Assembly: GCA_905182135.1 (NCBI GenBank)
Contig: CAJJAG010000005.1
Span: forward strand, 124,001 to 188,000
DNA length: 64,000 bases
Direction: 5' to 3'
Source: an uncultured Acidimicrobiaceae bacterium
Lineage (GTDB): Bacteria; Actinomycetota; Acidimicrobiia; Acidimicrobiales; UBA10347
Translations under genes and position numbers: made by a program
Part shown: one piece after another, positions 34,292-43,132 of the stretch
How positions within the stretch are numbered: position 1 is the first letter of the stretch
How the letters are laid out: the number at the start of each line of letters is the position of its first letter
Notes under the pieces: generated by a model
The model's input: only the letters and a program-made list of their open reading frames with translations
What the model was told of the DNA's origin: nothing
Database searches by the model: none

Positions 34292-35679
34292 CGGTACCCG
34301 ACGGCACTGTCGGCGTCCTCGAGATTGCGACAAAGGTACGCGGCGGTCAGGTTTCGGCTCTTGATATCGCTCAGGCTGCTCTCGATCGTGTCGACAGCGC
34401 GCAGGCCCGGCTTAATGCCTTTACGACGGTAACGACCGAGCGAGCGCTCACCGCAGCGGCCGACATCGATCGACGAGTGGCAGCAGGAGAGCCGGTCGGA
34501 GCTTTGGCCGGCGTTCCGTTTGCGGTAAAGGATCTGTTTGACCTCAAGGGAGAGGTGACGATCGCAGGTTCGACAGTGCTGGCCGCCCGCCCGCCGGCTG
34601 ATCGCGATGCAGCGGCGGTAGAACGACTGACGAGAGCCGATGCCGTACCAATCGGCGCAACCACCATGGACGAGTTCGCTTTCGGGTTCACCACAGAGAA
34701 TACCCACTACGGCGCGGCACGGAATCCGCACGATGTCCAACGCACCCCTGGTGGTTCATCGGGCGGTTCGGCTGCTGCTGTGGCTGGCGGGTTGGTTCCG
34801 CTCGCACTCGGAACCGACACCAACGGCTCGGTCAGAGTTCCGGCAGCGTTTTGCGGACTCTTCGGGCTCAAACCGACATACGGGCGTCTCGATCGACGTG
34901 GAGCCCAGCTCTTTTCCGACAGTCTTGACCATGTCGGGGCATTTACCCGATCGGCGCGCGATCTGGGTGCCTGGTACTCGGTTGCCGATGCAGGAAGTTC
35001 TGATGCGCAACCCATCGATGTTGGCCAACTTCGCGTTGCCCGTCTGGGCGGATGGTTTGAGGACAATGCAGGTGAGGCCGCGCTCGATGCATTGACTTCG
35101 GTGGCTGACACTCTTGGTGCTGACCGAACACCAGCGATGCTCCCTTTGGCTGAAGCAGCGCACGCTGCCGCCTCAGTTATTACTTATGCCGAGGCAGGTG
35201 AGTTGCATCTTGATCGGATTCGTAACGAACGGGCGCAGTTCGACCCCGTTGTTCGGCATCGCCTCGTCGCCGCTGCGCTGTTGCCAGCAGATTGGTACTT
35301 GCGGGCGCAACGGCTGCGTCAGGTTTGGGTCGACCAGCTGGACGAACTCTTTGCCGATTACGACGTGCTACTCGCGCCGGCTACACCATTCCCAGCTCCG
35401 ATCATCGGCACCGATACGGTCGAGATCAACGGCAGAGACCTGCCGGCTCGGCCAGCCGTCGGCTGGCTAACCCAGCCGCTTACACCGACCGGTGTCCCGA
35501 TTGGAGTAGCTCCGATGTTGTCTGCTGAATCGCCGCTGCCAATGGGCGTACAAGTGATCGCTAAAGCCAACAACGAACGGATCGTTCTGGCTGTGTTGAC
35601 CGCACTCGAAGACCTGGGGGTTACCACGTGTGTCGTGGCGTCCGCTCAAGCCGACCAGAATCGCAACGAAAGCTCATAA
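34288..35679 (+). CDS. AtzE-family amidohydrolase (amidase signature)
   Basis: A 463-residue amidase-signature enzyme. The catalytic lysine lies in FAVKDLFD (about residue 76), the cis-serine in PGGSSGGSAAA, and the nucleophile serine in GTDTNGSVRVPA. AtzE hydrolyses 1-carboxybiuret in cyanuric acid breakdown; HpxY acts in the oxalurate branch of purine catabolism. Neither AtzD/biuret hydrolase nor uricase genes are in this window, so the substrate could be another urea- or amide-type compound. It is coupled to the small subunit upstream and the NTF2-like gene downstream (TAATG). Confidence 0.88.
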   Translation: MTVPDGTVGVLEIATKVRGGQVSALDIAQAALDRVDSAQARLNAFTTVTTERALTAAADIDRRVAAGEPVGALAGVPFAVKDLFDLKGEVTIAGSTVLAARPPADRDAAAVERLTRADAVPIGATTMDEFAFGFTTENTHYGAARNPHDVQRTPGGSSGGSAAAVAGGLVPLALGTDTNGSVRVPAAFCGLFGLKPTYGRLDRRGAQLFSDSLDHVGAFTRSARDLGAWYSVADAGSSDAQPIDVGQLRVARLGGWFEDNAGEAALDALTSVADTLGADRTPAMLPLAEAAHAAASVITYAEAGELHLDRIRNERAQFDPVVRHRLVAAALLPADWYLRAQRLRQVWVDQLDELFADYDVLLAPATPFPAPIIGTDTVEINGRDLPARPAVGWLTQPLTPTGVPIGVAPMLSAESPLPMGVQVIAKANNERIVLAVLTALEDLGVTTCVVASAQADQNRNESS

Positions 35680-35681
35680 TG

Positions 35682-36047
35682 ATGGACGTGAACCGCCGCG
35701 AGGTCGTGGCCGAGATTACTGCCGAGTTCGAGTCCTATGAAGAGGCCTTGATGGCGAACGACGTCGATGCTCTCAACGATTTCTTCTGGCGCGATCCGCT
35801 GACGATCCGGTTCGGGCTGGGTGACGCTTCCTATGGCCACGACGAAATTGCTGCGGCCCGCCGCCGCGGGTCGGCTGCCGATCGCAGTCTCGAGCGGACC
35901 GTGATCACCAGCTACGGCGATTCATATGGGACTGCCGACACCGAATTCACGCGCCTCGAGTCTGGCCGCCGAGGCCGCCAAACTCAGAGCTGGGTGCGTC
36001 TTGATGGTGGGTGGCGAATCGTGTCGGCCCATGTCTCCTGGTTCTAG
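35682..36047 (+). CDS. AtzH/HpxZ-like NTF2-fold protein
   Basis: A 121-residue NTF2-fold protein. It has EEALMANDVDALNDFFW followed by DPLTIRFGLGDASYGHDEIAAAR, and WRIVSAHVSW at the end. This is the pattern of AtzH and of the HpxZ/DUF3225 proteins that accompany AtzE-type amidases. AtzH has been described as a 1,3-dicarboxyurea amidohydrolase, so it may hydrolyse the product of its neighbour. A tandem ATG allows a start at 35679 or 35682. The stop overlaps the convergent methyltransferase by four bases. Confidence 0.78.
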   Translation: MDVNRREVVAEITAEFESYEEALMANDVDALNDFFWRDPLTIRFGLGDASYGHDEIAAARRRGSAADRSLERTVITSYGDSYGTADTEFTRLESGRRGRQTQSWVRLDGGWRIVSAHVSWF

Positions 36048-37054
36048 CTGGTTGGTTTACGCCCCACGGTACGACTGAGGGTGCCAGCGACGAAGTCGAC
36101 GTTCTCGACGTCAACAAAGCCAGCGGTCTCGAAGTAGCCCAGACACTCGGTTACCGAATGAGAGCGTCCGCCGCTGCGGTACAAGGCCTCGGCCATTCCC
36201 CACATCGACGCGTCGAGTGGGCCAACGCCATCGGCGTTTAACGTCTCGCCAACCAGATGCATTTCGCCGCCAGGTTCAAGCGCGTCGAACGTCTTCTGTA
36301 CGACCTTCTGAATGTTCTTGGCGTTGTAGATCGGAAGGTTCGACGCCATCACGGCGATGTCGCATCCGGTCGGGAATTCGTCGTTCACGAAGTCGCCACC
36401 GAAGGTCGATACGCGGTCTGCGACCTGATTTTGATCGATGTATTCCTGCGTCACGATAGTCACGGCGGGAAGGTCGAGGACGATGGCTTGCAGGCCTGCG
36501 TTGGCCTTGACTGCCTGGATCGAATAGGCGCCGGAGCCACCACCAAGGTCGAGCAGGCGAGTGCGAGCAGACATATCGACATGACGGGCGAAGCGACGAC
36601 CAGCACCCATGCCGATGCTGTAGGTGGCTGAGTGGTACTTGCGGGCCCGTTCGACAGTCATGTCGTCGTACATGCCGAGTTCGGCCGGGGGAGTCAGGTC
36701 GCTGAGCGTGGCGGTTAGGTCAAACCATTGCGGCACCTCGCGTCGAGTAAACGTCATCCACGGCCCTGCGAACCTCTCGCTGGTGCTGACCATGAACTTC
36801 TCGCAGTCAGGTGCATTACGCAACTGACCGTCGACGTCCTTCTCCAGCAGTCCCATGGCCAGCAGGACAACGACGGTGCGCTCGGCATTCAGCGCACTGA
36901 TGTTGGCCGCTGCTGCCACGGCATCAATCGAGGCTGCACCATGGCTGACGTGGGTGAAAAGATCCAGGTCGATCGCGGCGTAAAACACCGCGGTCTCGGT
37001 GAATCCACGGGCAATACGTTGGAGTCGGATGGTGTCGATTCGCTGTTCGCTCAT
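36044..37054 (-). CDS. SAM-dependent O-methyltransferase-like protein
   Basis: A 336-residue protein of the hydroxyindole/small-molecule O-methyltransferase type. An N-terminal winged-helix dimerisation domain (near AVFYAAIDLDLFTHV) precedes the SAM domain with LLDLGGGSGAYSIQ and AIVLDLPAV. The usual catalytic histidine region near the C-terminus reads NLPIYNAKN, where the family often has H-x-x-x-D, so the exact chemistry is uncertain. An AAGGAAGG ribosome site precedes the ATG at 37054. It lies 24 bases downstream of paaC and may be part of the same transcript. Confidence 0.85.
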   Translation of the reverse strand: MSEQRIDTIRLQRIARGFTETAVFYAAIDLDLFTHVSHGAASIDAVAAAANISALNAERTVVVLLAMGLLEKDVDGQLRNAPDCEKFMVSTSERFAGPWMTFTRREVPQWFDLTATLSDLTPPAELGMYDDMTVERARKYHSATYSIGMGAGRRFARHVDMSARTRLLDLGGGSGAYSIQAVKANAGLQAIVLDLPAVTIVTQEYIDQNQVADRVSTFGGDFVNDEFPTGCDIAVMASNLPIYNAKNIQKVVQKTFDALEPGGEMHLVGETLNADGVGPLDASMWGMAEALYRSGGRSHSVTECLGYFETAGFVDVENVDFVAGTLSRTVGRKPTS

Positions 37055-37078
37055 GACACCTTCCTTATCAGGTGGTTC

Positions 37079-37825
37079 CTACCAAGTAACAGTGCGGTCC
37101 AGATCAAGAACCTCGAGCATCCGAGCAAGTAACGGTGCGAAGTCGTCATGACGCTCTTTGCGTTGACTCAGCACAGGTCTAACGATCTGGTCCCAATCAA
37201 CGGGCCCAAACCGGTGATCAACACGCTGCTGCCAGTCACCTAGCAGCGATATGAGCGAGCCAGAGATGACACCCTCGACGAGGGCGTCTGCCTCGCTGGG
37301 TGCGCCATCGAACATGGTTAAGGCCAATGGCAACACCTTGTGCAGCGATGCCATGATCCGATCGTGGGCATCATCGACACGCAACAAGACGTCGAGTAAC
37401 GCATCGCCATGTTGACGATGGAATCGCTCTTCGCTTAGGGCGCGGACTGAAATGTCGGCCAGGAGCTGGACAGAAGATCCCTGAAATAGTTGCCAGCGAA
37501 GTTCTTCAGCGGCGTCGTACAACCAGTGACGTAGGAGCGTGTCGCTCCATTCGGGAAGTGTCACCTCAACCAGAGCACATGAGCGCCATTGGCTGGCTTC
37601 TCGGTAGAAGGCGAGTGCATCGATGTCGGCATCGTCGGTGCCGACCAACGCTTCTAGGAGCATTGCCGCGTGTCCGAGTTCATCTTGTCCAATGCTGGCG
37701 AATGCCAGATCTTCTTCGAGAAATGGTGCGACCCCGATCCATTCGGTGTGCTGCTGGCCCATCAGGTGTTCGTCGTCGACGAACGCCAGGATCACGTCGC
37801 GAGCTGCGATGCTGATCTCATTCAT
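37079..37825 (-). CDS. paaC: 1,2-phenylacetyl-CoA epoxidase, subunit PaaC
   Basis: A 248-residue ferritin-like subunit that scaffolds the PaaA oxygenase. It keeps the helical pattern with IGQDELGHAAMLLEAL and EERFHRQHG, equivalent to diiron helices but structural in PaaC. It lies last of the four paa genes and overlaps paaB by eight bases. Together the subunits form an epoxide from phenylacetyl-CoA, the first committed step of aerobic phenylacetate degradation. Confidence 0.92.
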   Translation of the reverse strand: MNEISIAARDVILAFVDDEHLMGQQHTEWIGVAPFLEEDLAFASIGQDELGHAAMLLEALVGTDDADIDALAFYREASQWRSCALVEVTLPEWSDTLLRHWLYDAAEELRWQLFQGSSVQLLADISVRALSEERFHRQHGDALLDVLLRVDDAHDRIMASLHKVLPLALTMFDGAPSEADALVEGVISGSLISLLGDWQQRVDHRFGPVDWDQIVRPVLSQRKERHDDFAPLLARMLEVLDLDRTVTW

Positions 37826-38108
37826 CGGGCTGGGCCTTAGTCATTTCTCTGAGTGCCTTGCGTCGGGCGGCCACGGCTTCGCCGCTGTGATGGCGATGTG
37901 GTTTGTCCGCGTTTGGAGCAGTGAACTCCCGCTCAGGGCTCAGGATGTTGTCCCGACGAACAACCCAGAGAAGGTCACCTTCGGCTCGGCGAACGTAACA
38001 CTCGCGCGCCGACACCAAGGCGAGTTCGTCATTGGCTGCATCGAGGGCGCCGACATGGCGGAACTCGTCGCGGCCATCCTTCTTTAGGAACACTTCAAAG
38101 ATTGCCAT
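37818..38108 (-). CDS. paaB: 1,2-phenylacetyl-CoA epoxidase, subunit PaaB
   Basis: A 96-residue protein beginning MAIFEVFLKKDGRDEF, with VGALDAANDELALVSARECYVRR and LWVVRRDNI, the conserved core of PaaB. PaaB bridges PaaAC pairs in the epoxidase. The ATG at 38108 follows the paaD stop by seven bases. In most bacteria paaB directly follows paaA; here it follows paaD. Confidence 0.92.
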   Translation of the reverse strand: MAIFEVFLKKDGRDEFRHVGALDAANDELALVSARECYVRRAEGDLLWVVRRDNILSPEREFTAPNADKPHRHHSGEAVAARRKALREMTKAQPDE

Positions 38109-38115
38109 TGGCTGG

Positions 38116-38604
38116 CTACCCCCGCAAGACTTCGACGGTTTCGCCGCACCCAGTGCAGGTATGAACAGACCGGCATCGGCTGGGGCCGAACATGGACTGC
38201 TCAACCGTCTTGGAAGCACAGAGAGGGCAGGTTGTTGAGCGCTGCCCGATCTGCACCGCAACAGTAAATTTTCTCTCGAGACACGAGCGAGCCTCGTGGC
38301 TGATTCGGTCTGCATGCCACGCCGGTGACGACAGCCAGTCAACGGTGCACGTTGAGACGTCGGCCACTTCCTGCACCGCAGCGACGACATCGTCGGCAAT
38401 GATGGCCAATGCTGGGCAACCTGAGAAGGTAGGAATCAGCCCGATGACTGTTGACCCGTCTGGTTCAACATGAATGGTCTCGAGTAGGCCTAAGTCAACA
38501 ATAGAAATACCGGGGTACTCAGGGTCGTCCACCGATGACACTGCGCTATGGACCTGTGCTTCGAGTCGAAGCATGTCAATTGCGGAGCCTTCTGTCAGAC
38601 TCAT
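38116..38604 (-). CDS. paaD: phenylacetate-CoA oxygenase assembly protein PaaD
   Basis: A 162-residue MIP18/DUF59-type protein. The N-terminal domain has PEYPGISIVDLGLL and PTFSGCPAL. A C-terminal zinc ribbon shows two cysteine pairs (TCPLC near 125 and CTGCGE near 153), as in PaaD. It is thought to mature the iron centres of the epoxidase. The ATG at 38604 overlaps the paaA stop by four bases, so it is second in the operon instead of fourth. Confidence 0.9.
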   Translation of the reverse strand: MSLTEGSAIDMLRLEAQVHSAVSSVDDPEYPGISIVDLGLLETIHVEPDGSTVIGLIPTFSGCPALAIIADDVVAAVQEVADVSTCTVDWLSSPAWHADRISHEARSCLERKFTVAVQIGQRSTTCPLCASKTVEQSMFGPSRCRSVHTCTGCGETVEVLRG

Positions 38605-39548
38605 GCTTGTACCAACTCGTTCACTGTCTTGTTGGCGGCCAGGGCCTGTCGGACCCAGGCGCTTTCTTCCCAATGCGCCGACGCTTCGCTAATACGGCGG
38701 GCAGAGTCGGGGCCGACATTGGCGAAGGTCTTCTTTAGCGGAGCCCAGTCGATGGGGCCGGCAACCCAGCGATCCTCGTCGTCGTCGAATCGCAGGCCGG
38801 GGTCCGGAATGGTGAAGCCGTAACTCTGCAACATGGGCACGAACTTCTGCACCCAACGGTCACGAAGGACCTCGTTGCGTTCGGACTTGATATGCCATCG
38901 CAAGAGCATGTCGTTTGGTTTCGAGTCAGGGCCGAATAGCTGTAGCGCTGGCCACCACCAGTCATCGATCGCCTGCTGGAACATTTCGCGCTGCATCTCG
39001 GTGCCTTGGGCGATGCGCATCATGCGGTCTTCGCCGAGGCGCATATGGAAACCCTCTTCGGAGATGATCCGCTTGAGGATGCGGCGGTAGGGCCCATAGG
39101 AGCAATTCTTGAATACTGCTTGTTGGCTCGCTAGCGCTGCGGCATCGACCAAGAATGCAATGGCGACCTGGTGGCCCCACGTCTTGGCCCGATAGTGAAA
39201 CACGTTGTGGAATCGGCTCTTGCCAGCGTAGAGATCTTCGACCATCTCTCGGCGAGTCTTGATGCGCATGTCGGCCGCGACCATGTACAGCAGGTGTGCA
39301 TGACCGAACTCGTCCTGGGTCTTGGCGATCACGGCCATCTTGTGGCGCAACCCGGGCGTGCGCGGAATCCAGTCTCGCTCGGTGAGCCCGCCCATCTGTT
39401 CGCTGTTGGCGTGTAGTTCGATGAACCGAAAGACCGCTAGTCGGTATTCGTCAGGCATGGAATCGTCAGATTCGACGATGCCGCCGTTGTTCAGGAACGC
39501 TTCGAAGTCGTCTATTGACGACCAGCTCCGTGACATACACAAAACCAT
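38601..39548 (-). CDS. paaA: 1,2-phenylacetyl-CoA epoxidase, catalytic subunit PaaA
   Basis: A 315-residue diiron oxygenase. The ferritin-like ligands appear as E-x2-H in TQDEFGHAHLLY and again in ISEEGFHMRLGED. The protein is close to the usual PaaA length and keeps the GGLTERDWIPR and WVAGPIDWAPLKK segments. It inserts one oxygen into the aromatic ring of phenylacetyl-CoA. Two starts, ATG at 39548 and 39536, are possible and neither has a clear ribosome site. The reductase subunit PaaE, which supplies electrons, is not encoded nearby. Confidence 0.93.
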   Translation of the reverse strand: MVLCMSRSWSSIDDFEAFLNNGGIVESDDSMPDEYRLAVFRFIELHANSEQMGGLTERDWIPRTPGLRHKMAVIAKTQDEFGHAHLLYMVAADMRIKTRREMVEDLYAGKSRFHNVFHYRAKTWGHQVAIAFLVDAAALASQQAVFKNCSYGPYRRILKRIISEEGFHMRLGEDRMMRIAQGTEMQREMFQQAIDDWWWPALQLFGPDSKPNDMLLRWHIKSERNEVLRDRWVQKFVPMLQSYGFTIPDPGLRFDDDEDRWVAGPIDWAPLKKTFANVGPDSARRISEASAHWEESAWVRQALAANKTVNELVQA

Positions 39549-40047
39549 ACGCTGTATTTACGAAGAGAACCGCTATCTGCCAGCTCGCGACCGAAGATCG
39601 GTTAATGAGAGTTGTCGGTGGGCACTAAGAAAGCTACGTAACGAAACCACGATGGGGCCAGGGCGGGGCGAATGGACAACGTGTGCATGAAGGTGGCGAA
39701 GATCAAATCATTTGGGGGATCTTCACCCAAAGTAGTGGACGCGAAGGTGCCGGGATTGCCGTCGGCACTCGTGGTGGAAGCGCAACGCTGAACCCGAGAT
39801 TGCCTTTGGTTGGGCCGAATCCATGGGCGGCGAGGACTCTGCCGAAGATGAAGGCACCTCGGTAATCAGCGGGTTCTGGATTGCATCAGCGCTGGCGTGG
39901 AACTCACCCGATGGGCCACTTGCGTCGATCTGGGAAGTCACCCATGCAGGTAGGCAATCGCCCATGCAGGTAGACCGTGCAATCCAGCCAATGTCGGTGC
40001 CGACTTCGTCGAGTGGTTGCGTGGCAACATCAATGCCGGTTCGACGC
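39549..40047. other. 500-base intergenic stretch upstream of paaA
   Basis: No protein family is recognisable. Two plus-strand frames (around 39700-39865 and 39823-40065) are open but unlike each other. A partial tandem duplication lies at 39941-39973. The paaA promoter must lie near 39560-39700. Confidence 0.4.
39941..39973. repeat. partial tandem repeat, 20-base period
   Basis: CCCATGCAGGTAG occurs at 39941-39953 and again at 39961-39973. The remaining seven bases of the period differ, so this is an older or partial duplication in the intergenic region before paaA. Confidence 0.65.
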
Positions 40048-40923
40048 TTAGAGCCCGTTGCTTAGGGGCCAGAGATCAGGGAATTCAGCGCCACGTTTCT
40101 CGATCGATGCCGTGAATGCCTCGGCCATATCATCGGTGTCGAACATGGCCGCGTTCCAGTTGGCGATGAACTCGAGCCCATCGGCTACAGAATGGTCGCG
40201 GGTGTAGTGCATGGTCTGCTTGGTCCCCCACACTGCCATCGGGCTTTTCGAGGCGATCTCTCCAGCTACGTTCATCACTGCATCGAGCAGAGTTTCATGG
40301 TTGGGGTAGATCTCGTTCACGAAACCAGCAGCTTTGGCTTCCTGGGCCGTCCAACGTCGGCCGGTATAGGCAAGTTCACGCACAATGCCTTCGGGCACCA
40401 GTTTGGGCATGCGCTGCAGCGTGCCGACGTCGGCGGTCATGGCGATGTTGATTTCGTGGATGCAGAACCATGCATTTTCCGTGGTGTAGCGCATGTCGGT
40501 TGCCGAGACCATGTCGATGCCGCCGCCAACACACGCACCTTGAATTGCCGATAGGACCGGCATGCGGGCTCGTTCCAGCGCAGTGAAGGTCTCTTGTAAT
40601 TTCAAAGCTGTACTGCGGAAGCGCTCGTTGCGGCGACTTGGATGGCCTTGGGCCTTGTTGTCGGGACTCTGAATGTCTGAACCCCCAACAGCGTCGTTGT
40701 TGCCAAAAACCTCGAGATCCATGCCCGAGCAAAAGTTCTTACCTTGGGCAGCGAGCACCATGGCGCGCACGTTGCCCGAGTTCGATAGATCGTCGACGAT
40801 CTCGGGGAGTTCACGCCAGAACGATGCGATCATCGAGTTGCTGCGTTCTGGCCGGTTCATCGTGACCAGTCCAACCTTGTCCACGATCTCAACCGTGAAA
40901 CACTCGTGCGCCTTGTTAGCCAT
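40048..40923 (-). CDS. enoyl-CoA hydratase/isomerase family protein
   Basis: A 291-residue crotonase-fold protein. It has VGLVTMNRPERSNSM, the oxyanion-hole segment GKNFCSGMDLEVF and IQGACVGGGIDMVSATDMRY. The insertion after the first oxyanion loop (about 30 residues) and the glutamate/aspartate positions in the second loop resemble delta3,5-delta2,4-dienoyl-CoA isomerases (EIHINIAMTADVG). The gene may thus shift double bonds rather than hydrate. ATG at 40923 gives MANKAHE; the CaiB gene diverges 48 bases away. Confidence 0.85.
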   Translation of the reverse strand: MANKAHECFTVEIVDKVGLVTMNRPERSNSMIASFWRELPEIVDDLSNSGNVRAMVLAAQGKNFCSGMDLEVFGNNDAVGGSDIQSPDNKAQGHPSRRNERFRSTALKLQETFTALERARMPVLSAIQGACVGGGIDMVSATDMRYTTENAWFCIHEINIAMTADVGTLQRMPKLVPEGIVRELAYTGRRWTAQEAKAAGFVNEIYPNHETLLDAVMNVAGEIASKSPMAVWGTKQTMHYTRDHSVADGLEFIANWNAAMFDTDDMAEAFTASIEKRGAEFPDLWPLSNGL

Positions 40924-40971
40924 GGAACAAGGATATGCCAGACTGATGCGTAGAAAATACTGGGGGAAGAC

Positions 40972-42159
40972 ATGGGAGCACTCGACGGGATCCGAGTTCT
41001 TGACGCCGGCTTGCTGATTCAAGGGCCGCAAGCGGCGCAGACGCTGGCTGACATGGGAGCCGATGTCATTAAGGTTGAACTACCGGGCATGGGAGATCAG
41101 GGCCGATGGATCCCCATTTCGGTGGATGATCTCCGAGCGCCGTACTTCGTTGGCAACAACCGCGGTAAACGAAGCATCACGATGGACCTGCGGACCGTCG
41201 ATGGCGCCGAAGCCTTCCTGAGGTTGGTCGAGACGGCTGATGTTGTGATCTCCAACTTCAAGGCCGGGACCTTGGACGAATGGGGTGTTGGCTACGAGGC
41301 CGCAGCGGCACGCAACCCCCGCATCGTCTACGGCATGGGCTCGACCTTTGGTCCTGAAGGTCCAGCCGCTACCCGCGAGGGTGCTGACCTGGCCGGTCAA
41401 GCGGCGGGCGGGTTAATCAGCACTACAGGTAGCGACGAGTCCGGCCCGACCCCGGTTGGGGTGACGATTGCTGACCACATCGGTTGTCAGAACATGGCTA
41501 TTGGCGTGCTGGGTGCACTAATGGCGCGCGAGCGGACGGGCCGCGGTCAGCGGGTCGACGTTTCGCTCGTGGGAAGTCAGATCTATGCCCAATGCGCCGA
41601 GTACACGGCCTACTTCTTGACCGGCGTGCAACAAGGGCCTTCCAACTATGGGCATCCACTCCTAAACGCTGCTTACGGCATTCTCGAGACGTCCGACGGT
41701 TGGATGGCCTTGGTGGGTGTCACTCCAGATAAGCGGCAGGCATTTTACGCAGCGGTTGACATGCCCGAGTTGCTCGATGACGAACGTTTCACACCCCTGT
41801 ACTGGAACGGGCAAGACCGCAAGGCGTTGTTCGATATTCTTGCGCCAACGTTTCGCAAGAAGTCCACGACAGAGTGGGCTGCCATCCTGGAAGAAGTGGG
41901 ATGTCGTTGGGCGCCGGTCAATGACTATGAGGCCGCTGCCGCCGACGAACACAACTGGATCAACGGGTACATGCAAGAAGTCGAGCATCCCGAATGGGGC
42001 CCGATTCGCATGGTTGGCTCACCGATCCAGATGTCGGATACACCGGTGGTGCCTGGCAAGGTCGCCCCCGAACTCGGAGCGGACACTGAGTTGTTGCTTC
42101 TCGAACTTGGATACGACTGGGATCAGATCGGTGCTATGCGCGAGTCTGGCGCCATCTAG
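40972..42159 (+). CDS. CaiB/BaiF family CoA-transferase
   Basis: A 395-residue class III CoA-transferase. The conserved opening LDGIRVLDAGLLIQGPQAAQTLADMGADVIKVE is split here only by small changes, and the catalytic aspartate should be in REGADLAGQ near residue 138. It transfers CoA between carboxylic acids, often activating a substrate at the expense of another acyl-CoA. A GGGGGAAG ribosome site precedes the ATG at 40972. The LLM oxidoreductase follows by 15 bases and is probably cotranscribed. Confidence 0.9.
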   Translation: MGALDGIRVLDAGLLIQGPQAAQTLADMGADVIKVELPGMGDQGRWIPISVDDLRAPYFVGNNRGKRSITMDLRTVDGAEAFLRLVETADVVISNFKAGTLDEWGVGYEAAAARNPRIVYGMGSTFGPEGPAATREGADLAGQAAGGLISTTGSDESGPTPVGVTIADHIGCQNMAIGVLGALMARERTGRGQRVDVSLVGSQIYAQCAEYTAYFLTGVQQGPSNYGHPLLNAAYGILETSDGWMALVGVTPDKRQAFYAAVDMPELLDDERFTPLYWNGQDRKALFDILAPTFRKKSTTEWAAILEEVGCRWAPVNDYEAAAADEHNWINGYMQEVEHPEWGPIRMVGSPIQMSDTPVVPGKVAPELGADTELLLLELGYDWDQIGAMRESGAI

Positions 42160-42174
42160 ACTGTTGGAGATCTT

Positions 42175-43068
42175 ATGACACAATTACCTGCCCTATCACT
42201 GGCCGCTGTGCCGAGCCGACGAGCTCGCACTCTCGAGCTGGCAAAAGAAATCGAGAGCCGGGGGTTCTCCGGCATCTACTGCCCAAGTCTGGGTGACGCG
42301 CTCGGGCTGTGCCTGTCGATGGCTCACGAGACCTCGACGATCGAGTTTGGCACCTCGATCGTAAACATCTATGCGCGTAACGTGCTCGACTATGCAGCGA
42401 CGGCTTCCTATATCAACGAAATTGCCGAAGGGCGCTTTCGGATGGGTATCGGCGTCAGTCACGCACCGGCGAACAAGCAACTGGGCGTCAACCCCGGTAA
42501 GCCACTTGGCGATATTCGGGACTTTGTCGAGACCATGCGAGCCCAACCTCGCATCACGCTGCCGCCCATAACGCTGGCAACCATGCGCGACAAGATGATC
42601 GCTACGGCGACCGAGATTAGCGAAGGCATGGTCTTTGCCAACGCCGCACGTTCGGCCATGCCCGGTTCATTGGAACGTATGCCAGATGTTGGCGACGACT
42701 TCTGGATCGGCAACATGATCCCGACCTGCGTTTCCGATGACCGCGAGGCCGCGGCTGCGGTTAATCGCAAGACGCTGCAGTTCTACGTGGCTCTGCCGAA
42801 CTATCGCAACTACTGGAAGCAGAATGGCTACCAAGAGGAAATGGAAGCGGTTGAGGCTGCACTAGCCGCAGGTGACCGCAAAGCTATCCCGGGTCTACTC
42901 ACCGATGAATGGCTCAGCGACGTCACGCTGTACGGGCCAGCCGACGAGGTTCGTGACGGCCTGCAAGCATGGTATGACTCCGGCTTGAAAACCCCGATCT
43001 TGGTGCCCTCATCGGCAACTGGTGGTCAGTTCGAAGCGTTCCAAGAAATCTTCTCGCTCTTTGAGTAA
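42175..43068 (+). CDS. LLM-class F420-dependent oxidoreductase
   Basis: A 297-residue luciferase-like TIM-barrel protein. The N-terminal region with LELAKEIESRGFSGIYCP, IEFGTSIVNIYARNV and GRFRMGIGVSHAP follows the F420-dependent actinobacterial subgroup (MSMEG/Rv type). These enzymes transfer hydride between F420 and an alcohol, ketone or enoyl substrate. It probably acts on the product of the CaiB-activated pathway. A strong hairpin at 43133-43152 ends the unit. Confidence 0.85.
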   Translation: MTQLPALSLAAVPSRRARTLELAKEIESRGFSGIYCPSLGDALGLCLSMAHETSTIEFGTSIVNIYARNVLDYAATASYINEIAEGRFRMGIGVSHAPANKQLGVNPGKPLGDIRDFVETMRAQPRITLPPITLATMRDKMIATATEISEGMVFANAARSAMPGSLERMPDVGDDFWIGNMIPTCVSDDREAAAAVNRKTLQFYVALPNYRNYWKQNGYQEEMEAVEAALAAGDRKAIPGLLTDEWLSDVTLYGPADEVRDGLQAWYDSGLKTPILVPSSATGGQFEAFQEIFSLFE

Positions 43069-43089
43069 CAGCGAAGGGCCCTGCTCAGT

Positions 43090-43129
43090 TTGAGGTGTGA
43101 GCACTCGGCTTGAGGTGTGAGCACTCGGC
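43090..43129. repeat. 20-base perfect tandem duplication
   Basis: TTGAGGTGTGAGCACTCGGC occurs twice head to tail, at 43090-43109 and 43110-43129, with no mismatch. It lies directly before the terminator hairpin downstream of the LLM gene. Confidence 0.85.
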
Positions 43130-43132
43130 GCT

